From positions 2,988,706 through 3,052,705 of the forward strand of contig JAJEKV010000085.1 of NCBI GenBank assembly GCA_021234155.1: a DNA stretch of 64,000 nucleotides, read 5' to 3'. This DNA is from Isoetes taiwanensis. Taxonomy: Eukaryota > Streptophyta > Lycopodiopsida > Isoetales > Isoetaceae. The notes beneath the pieces were generated by a model that had not been told where the DNA came from, did not search any database, and worked only from the letters and a program-made list of their open reading frames with translations. Below, in pieces: positions 57,601 through 64,000 of this stretch (the stretch's first letter is position 1; each line of letters starts with the position of its first letter). Made by a program: the position numbers and the translations under genes.

Positions 57601-58155
57601 GAGGCAAATTTTCTGCGACCTTCTCCCATAGAGACACATCCCAACGAGAGAGCAGGAACTTTGCCTGAAATTCAGGCCAAGACAGTAGGCGACCCGCTTC
57701 ATACCATGCTTGAATAGAGACAATACCTGCAAGAACCCATCGTCTCTGTGTAAGGGGATGAATTGATGCTGCCAATGGAGGTGCTGAGGGGTCTGGAGGC
57801 AGTGGTGCCCACCACCATGGAGTCTCCAATAGGGTGTGGATAGAGGGACACGGCCAGAAAAGATGTTTGACGCCTCCCATGCTGTCAACAAGCCACGCAA
57901 AAATGGAGAGGCACTTGGATAAGGCTGCATACTCTGAAATAATGCCCAAGGTAGGACTGGTTTGACAGCCTTCTTGCCTAGAGGGATACAGTGGCCAAGA
58001 GTTTGTCTAAGAAGGCGTAAACGAGGAGAGTCATCCTCACCATCCAGGAGTCTCCAAATGAACTTTGAGATAAGAACTTTGCTCTGCAGTAGAAAGTCCA
58101 TCATACCCAGACCACCTGCCCATTTTGGAAGGATGCACTTCGACCAAGCCATACC
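57598..58155 (-). pseudogene. LINE ORF2 C-terminal fragment
   Basis: The minus-strand frame begins AWSKCILPKWAGGLGMMDFL and continues LISKFIWRLLDGEDD. This is the conserved post-RT block of L1-type ORF2 (W...C.PK..GGLG......N..LL.KW.WR). Later text (WEASNIFSGRVPLSTPYW) is W/G-rich as in the following domain. It is cut at 57598 by repeat sequence and at 58155 by the Penelope-like RT. It may be the distal part of the LINE whose proximal part is at 59926-61208, but about 400 residues of RT are missing between them. Confidence 0.7.
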
Positions 58156-59527
58156 TGTGAACTCGTCTCTTTAATCCTGGTTTGTCAAAACCATTAGCTA
58201 TGAAGAAGTTCTCTACTAAATTCTTGATATCATGTGCTGCATAGATCGGATTGAAATTAATATACATAAATGGCATAACCTGCGATATTATGATATTCCT
58301 GGCTTGCATATAAGGTCTACAGCCACTTCCATGTATAAGCTTCACTGCCCTAAATGGTAGCTGCTCATGTTCATCATATTTAAAGGTTTGGAACAGTCCC
58401 ATCCCTTTGTCAAAAATCTTTATAGACATGTTAAGAAAGTTCACTTCACTCCCAAAAGGACAATTCAAAGTGTTTTCGGAATATATGGTTTCTTCCTTGA
58501 TCTTTAGAGATACTAGGTCATATATCTGTAATTCCCTTTCCTTGTATATTCCTGGAACTTCTTAATGCTTGGACAGTTTACAGCTAATAGATCATCCATG
58601 TATCTAAATACTAATCTAAACATTCTTATTTCCTCATACCTGCCTTGTTTTGCTAAATCTTTGATGAATTGCAATTCGAACCAGGCAAGACAAATATTGC
58701 ACCAGCAAGGGCTACAAGAGAAGCCCATGGGAATATCCGACACTCGCTGCCATAAACCTTTTCCCGTTTGTATATAGCAGTTAGTAGGTAGCCACGAATT
58801 GATTTTTACAAAAGCCTGTTGGCTCATCATATCCCAATACTTGCTTTGAGGAGCTGTTTTAAACCATTTGGCTATGAACCCCCCATTACTAGATTTTTTT
58901 ATCCATAACTTACATTTTTTGTTCTTTTTGCTCATAATTTTCCATGCCATATTTGCAATTTTTTCGCATATTCCACAGATACCATTGTCCCCTAACAATG
59001 GGATGCTTTCATAGCATCTAGTGATGTCTGCCACAAACAATTCAATTTTGTTAGGCAGGTTAAGTGCTATGCCGTAGATAGAGTTAACAATCCAATTACT
59101 ATTTACTTTTCCTGGTAAAAAAGTATTAATGTTGTTACAAGCATCTTTGGTGATTTCCGGCCATTTTTCCAGAATGGTGTTGAGGATGGCTGTTACTATT
59201 TGAGCAATTTCTGTATAAATGGTCCCATGAGCATTGGTAATCCACCTATAGCTTTTTTTGTGCGCTTTAAAGATCCCTAATAAATATGGAAGTTTTTCAG
59301 ATTCAAAGGTGACATTTCCTAGACAATTTCTAATGTCATTTTGTAATTCAAGACTCTCCTCATTAGCAACCCCCAACAGAATGAAGTCTGAGTTGTCCAG
59401 TCTCTTTAAAGCTTCATCCCTAATATGTTTTGGGCAAATGAACCATGGGTTATTGGATGCTTTGTCAATCCCTGAGATGTATAGGTTTCTGGTAAGCCAA
59501 TCCAGGTTTTTTACTACCTTCGGTCAC
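58156..59527 (-). pseudogene. Penelope-like reverse transcriptase (family uncertain)
   Basis: The minus frame is open from 59527 (after TGA); its first Met is at 59376. RT landmarks counted from that Met are: LPYLLGIFKAHKKSYRWIT (29-47, like PK.HK...R.I), ELFVADITRCYESIPL (112-127, palm A with D117), SDIPMGFSCSPCWCNICLAW (213-232, palm B) and FRYMDDLLAVN (257-267, catalytic YMDD at 58591-58602). After a frameshift near 58530 the thumb continues: VNFLNMSIKIFDKG and QLPFRAVKLIHGSG. This differs from LINE, Ty1 and Ty3 RTs present here and resembles the Penelope-like class. No GIY-YIG endonuclease follows, because LINE sequence starts at 58155. A TERT-related or other unclassified RT cannot be excluded. 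Confidence 0.65.
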
Positions 59528-59925
59528 TGATGGGAAACTTTTTGATAACATCATTTTTACATGCCTCACGAAGCAAAAAGGCGCAACAAGAGGCTTGGGT
59601 CGTTTTAGGTATTGGATGCAATTTCGCAGCTGATTAGATCATTTTGTCGAGGAAAACATGTACATCTATATTACAAGAAAATTATCGCGACGACTTTGGC
59701 TTTTGTTGACTGCTTCATTCTGGTTTTTGGGCGCCTGGTTCTGGCTTTGATGTTGTAACTTATTAGCTTCTTAAATCCATGTGCTACCTTAATGGCACAT
59801 GTCTGAATGGGAGATGGCACTAAACACGCGCATTTTGAACTCAAACGTAAAGGGTAAACAGATCTGAAATCTAGTGTTTATCGTGTACACTAGTTGTTTT
59901 ATCAAGACTTTTCAGGTCCATGAGT
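59528..59925. other. Non-coding join between the RT and the LINE
   Basis: No coding signature. It may be the 5' part of the Penelope-like element or foreign sequence joined to the LINE, whose reading ends near 59926 after a FAKLLAGILEQRL block. Confidence 0.4.
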
Positions 59926-61208
59926 TCGTTGGAAGATGCATATCTTCAACCGCTGCTCAAGGATGCCAGCCAACAGTTTTGCAAAGAGGGAGCTGACCAT
60001 AATAGTGTGATAGTTGGCTGGGCATTGAGGGTCCCCTGCCTTGTATATGGGCACAACTCACCACTGCGGAGGGAAGCCTTCTTGCAATGTTTTATTGAAT
60101 AGTGCCGTGACGACAGGCACCAGTGGAGGCCCAGCCCACTTCAGAAGTTCCGCCTGCATGCCATTTAAATCTGATGCCTTCCCATTAGCTAGGCGTTGCA
60201 GGCCCATGATGACATCGCTCTCTGTGATGACCAGAGCCAGGCTCATCTGTGGAGGTACTGGTGCCCGGCCCCCGAACGGATCGTAAAGTTGTTGCAAGTA
60301 TTGTACCCATTGCTCCAAGGTGATGTTCCCTGTGGGTTGTACAGCTTTTCTCAATACTTTTCTTTAAAATGTCCTAGGATGCCGATCCAGGAGACCGAAC
60401 ATCTGTTGCTAGTGCTCTGCAAGGTATCTAGCTTTCTTGTTCTTGAGGAAGGAGCGGTATTCTCTGATGGCCTGTGGGCGGGAGGTGGGATCCTGACTTG
60501 TCGGAGTTCGCATTTGATCTCCCGACACTCATCATCGAACCATCTGTTGCGGGGAAAGGTGGTAGCGCCCGAGGTCCTTCATGAGTGGCCTCTCCCAAAG
60601 CATCTTTCAGTAGCTTTCAGAAGCAGATGAGTCACCTGAACAGATTGCTGCTAAAGTGTAGGGAGTTGTAGTAGTCCCCCCAGATCATGCTCAAGCATCT
60701 GGGCATAGGTCCCTGCACAGTCGTAATCCAGGCGCAGCCGGGGCACCTGGGGTGTTGAGGCAATGTAATGGACCACAACCATGTCTAAGAGACTTGAAAG
60801 CTTTGAGAATAACCAAAAGCCACCGTTGCATGAACTAACATGAATCACCAATTCATGACGAATGCAATTAAGGAAAAGTTCACGAGTAGAGAAAATGCCA
60901 GAATATCTACACGAAGATGGCGGACAAAGTTTATATACAAGACATTGGAATATCTGACTCACCCGACAACTCGTGCTAAAGTACTCATCATGTAGGTGAA
61001 GTGCCAATACGTCACCAAAAGGAGGCAACTGGCGGGTGTTGATTAAAGACAAGAGATAGTGAGGAACTGCCAAAAATGCAATGAAGCAACTAAATGCAAA
61101 GCCGACCTGGCTTAAAAAAGCAACATACAAAGTAGTAGTCCCTTTTTGAACTATGTGGACACCGAGCTGACAATGATCCCCATCAATGTCGACTAGAGAT
61201 GGCATCAC
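59926..61208 (-). pseudogene. LINE ORF2 N-terminal part: endonuclease end and RT start
   Basis: Minus-strand text from 61208 resembles the end of an APE-type endonuclease (FLNCIRHELVIHVSSCNGGF, then a VVHYIAS.P block like the DYI..S of this family). Next comes a WFDDECREIKCELRQ segment (about 60560) and an EYRSFLKNKKARYL linker. The RT start follows at 60354-60058: GLQRLANGKASDLNGMQAEL, VPVVTALFNKTLQEGF. It continues to about 59930 with PIYKAGDPQCPANYHTIMVS and LLAGILEQRL. Stops and frameshifts are frequent. It is similar to the plus-strand remnant at 54245-55140. Confidence 0.75.
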
Positions 61209-64000
61209 CCCCTCGTAACATGGAAACGTGCAGGAAACCGGACCAGATGGAGAAAATGCCGAGAAGGCAGTCTCACGTTGACCTCACGTATGTGTGTTTT
61301 CAAGACTGAAGATCTAAGGTGCACAGGATGCAAAGATAGAACATCATAGAATGCTAAGCAACACACAAGGCATCAAACTGAAGTCACGATATGCTCAAAT
61401 GAATGCTCATACCAAAAAATGAAACTTTTTGTGCAAAATGCTCATATACAAGAGCAACTGGGTAATGGAGCAAAAAGGGGGTAAAAAGAAAGAATAAAAA
61501 ATGAACTTAAAGAACTAAATGAGATGCAGACTTTAAAAAAACATAGAGCAAATAGAGAACAAACACAACTTGAACTAAAAAACATTAAAAGAGAATCTAA
61601 GACTAACTGACTAGGGAAGGCAAATGCAACTAATGGAAGCAAAAAAAACGAATGGGATAAAAGGGGCTAACCAAGCAGAACAGACTAAGCAAGACTAGAG
61701 AAGAAACGCAGGTCACCAGAAAATATGATTGGAAAGGATGTGGTGCAAAGGGGAAAGTGGCACGTGGAACAAGAGCAAACAAGATGAATTGGAAATAGTA
61801 AAACAAAAATGGAATGACAAACAGAATGGGACAAGTTAAGACGAATAGAGCAAGTGGGAGGAAACTAAGAATGGACAAACGGGACAAATGGATCAAAGAA
61901 GGTGTCGGATGACTAGCAAATAAAACAAGAAGAGGTGGTGGGTAATGAAGGTCAACAAGAAGAGGTGGCGAATGGACAACCACACAAATAAGACAAATGA
62001 AAGGCTAGGGACATAATGGGGACTAAAGCTGATGGAGGAAGAAAGAAGAAAGAAAATGGTGTGTTTATTGTCCGCGAGACCATCAGGTCTATAAGACATC
62101 AAAATTGCTTATACATCGTCCATCCGATCAAATGAGCTCTCCATTAGAGCATCATTGTCCTCTCTCTCCTCATCTTCATATAACTCTAACAATTGTTTAT
62201 AGAATGATAGAAAAAAAATGAATGTATCAGAAAACAAAAGATAGGGCAAACATGCAAAGGAGTTGAAGGAAACCAAGGAAGTCATAGACTTGACAAAGCA
62301 TGCTTCAATGCTTCAAAAATTGGGCATTCCATGCTTCAAAAATAAATCAGACTATAGGCAAGAAAAACAACAAATAAGTGAGACGGTCACTCTAAGCTAA
62401 ACATCCACCATGGAAACAAATAGGACTTAGAAAAGAAAGCAAAACTAAAGATGAATTTTAAACAAGCAAATAACTACCAAACAAGAATGAATACCACATG
62501 CTAGTCCTGCGGACAATGTCCAGGAGAGCTTTCTAAGGATGTACCCGTACCCTGGTGCCTCCTACACATAGAGAAAGTGAAGGATATATGTGCCATCAAA
62601 CAAATGCTTGTCTTATATCCGTAATGAAGATATTGAACCCGCAAATGCTATCCCAAAATGCTTCGAGAAAGTGAATATGCTGGTTTCTACTGATTGAGAA
62701 TTTATGGTGCAAAGAATGCACTATCGAAAAAACTCATATCCAACAAATGAGTTGGATGGTGCATACGCAAAGAGAGTGGGTGCAAATCCGGACTATCTAG
62801 CTGCACCTGCTTATTAGCGACAATTACAATCAAGAAAAACATTATGATGTTAATCACATACTGTACGAATTTGATGCAATGTTAATCACATTACATACGA
62901 TGTGACGCAAAATCCAAAACTCGGAATTCGTGTTCTACACAGAGGCAAAAATTTTGGAAAGATTTTGAAAAGACCAGGGCCGATGCTCAAAGGGGTCAAA
63001 AGAACTTATGGAACTCAAAAGAGGGACAACTGGCATCATGAAATCACTGGGGAAGAAAGGAATGGACCACGAAGGAACATATATGACCGACTAGACTAAT
63101 CATACGAAGGGCACGAAGACAAGCCTAAGACGGGAACCACCATAATGGAGAATCCAAAACCAGAGGAATCCAAAGCACAACTAAGAATTCAAAAACAATA
63201 TCACACAAATTGTTCAATAAAAGCTGGAGTTCACAACATCGGGTCGACGTAAACTAAAGATCACTGAAGTGGATCAACTAGTTAATGAACCAAAGGGAGC
63301 TATAAAAGAAGACAACATTAAGAATGGATCTAAAGAAGAATGCAATAAATAAAACCAAAAGGGCCTAAAAAGAAACCATGCAAAAAGTCTAAAGCAAGAC
63401 ATCCCATGTAATAAAAACATTATTTAGCAAACATATAAGGCCGAATATGCATCAAACGTATTGAGTAGAATGTTAGAGACCAAAGAAACTGTACATATGA
63501 ACTGGATCCAATCTGTGCATATGAACTGTTGCAGAATTAAAAAAGAAACCCTGGATCCAATCTAACATCGGGCCGAAAAGCTTAAACAGATTCCAAAGGC
63601 AGATTGTGGGACAAAGGCGTGTCAAGATATCGGATTTATACTCTTGTAGAGCAAAATCTTTCCAGACGTTACAAATACATACCAGATCAAGCCCATTCGA
63701 AAGCTCCGGCCAAAAACCACTTCTGAAGCTTTCCTATAGCCTTCCCTTGACATGCAAAAGAAACCTCGAGAAAACACACACAAGTAATAAGTGGGAGAAG
63801 TAAAGGCTGAAGTTCCCAAAGGTCTGCAGAAAAGGGAATTTGAGGATCGATTCAGACTTTTGTGAAAGAAGCTCAACCTGAGGATGATGCCACCGACAAA
63901 AAACCTGCCTTTACGCCACCGACAAAAACTTGCTTCTGAGAAGAACCTAGCTTTTGGCAAATGGCCTGGCTATGTAAATCGATGTGCCCAACCACGCAAT
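61209..64000. other. Purine-biased interval without a recognised gene
   Basis: From about 61400 to 62000, and again to 63900, the plus strand is strongly A/G-rich. Minus-strand frames here (61983-61630, 61642-61442) are therefore just Leu/Phe/Pro/Ser low-complexity. The end of the window (63590-63720) has a TCTTGTAGAGCAAAATCTTT block of the kind common in plant LTR or leader sequences, but no partner copy lies in the window. No RNA gene or transposon end was found. Confidence 0.4.

Noticed and set aside
58156-58600. GIY-YIG endonuclease after the Penelope-like RT
   Set aside because: After the thumb region the reading passes into LINE sequence at 58155; no GIY/YIG motif was seen in any minus frame.
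61630-61983. 117-codon Leu/Phe/Pro-rich minus frame as a membrane protein
   Set aside because: The composition follows from the purine bias of the opposite strand; no ordered membrane-segment pattern or start context supports it.

Overview
This window looks like repeat-rich nuclear DNA of a land plant. The only intact conventional gene I can recognise is a beta-tubulin gene (34246-36229, minus strand) with the three-exon layout usual in plants. Its two introns have clean GT..AG borders. Almost everything else recognisable is transposable-element sequence in different states of decay. The mix (Athila/Tat-type Ty3 element, Ty1/copia element, L1-type LINEs with plant-style ORF1, a Penelope-like reverse transcriptase, a Helitron-type terminus, tRNA-like repeats) fits a large plant genome. 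The Penelope-like RT and an L1-type ORF1 make a fern or lycophyte an attractive guess, but the sequence alone does not settle it.

Layout, left to right. 1-7287: internal region and 5' LTR of a minus-strand Ty3/Gypsy element (gag, protease region, RT, RNase H, integrase, tRNA-Asp-type primer site); its 3' LTR is not in the window, and a small plus-strand ORF with its own TATA box lies past the end of pol. 7.3-8.8 kb: a possible spliced but mostly non-coding minus-strand transcription unit and a GC-rich stretch. 10.5-11.5 kb: two LINE 3' ends meet tail to tail. 12.5-15.2 kb: direct repeats, a foldback cluster and a perfect 123-bp duplication. 17.9-24.2 kb: a long L1-type LINE on the minus strand whose missing 3' part appears on the opposite strand, with a short ORF1-only LINE derivative between the two. 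25.6-26.75 kb: tandem array of a repeat with tRNA-like boxes. 26.76-30.99 kb: Ty1/copia element, frameshifted and deleted at its 3' end.

34.2-36.2 kb: beta-tubulin. 37.3 kb: a loopless 25-bp palindrome. 38.8 kb: a 67-bp poly(A)-tailed insertion with an 18-bp target-site duplication. 41.9-43.4 kb: degenerate tandem repeats. 44.36 kb: Helitron-type 3' terminus. 45.8-51.4 kb: further copies of the tRNA-box repeat, a second SINE-like element and local duplications. 52.5-53.7 kb: a second, fuller copy of the ORF1-only LINE derivative. 54.2-61.2 kb: remains of another LINE family on both strands, one of which is interrupted by the Penelope-like RT. 61.2-64 kb: purine-biased DNA without a recognisable gene.

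The most interesting signal is a family of ORF1-only LINE derivatives (18743-19290 and 52517-53738). They share with a third, 5'-truncated copy (10540-10692) a 3'-terminal hairpin whose two arms change together, followed in each copy by a different microsatellite tail. One copy also carries four extra GGGGCTT-type hairpins in a row in its 3' region. This resembles the mammalian HAL1 situation (ORF1-only L1 derivatives) but in a plant-like genome.
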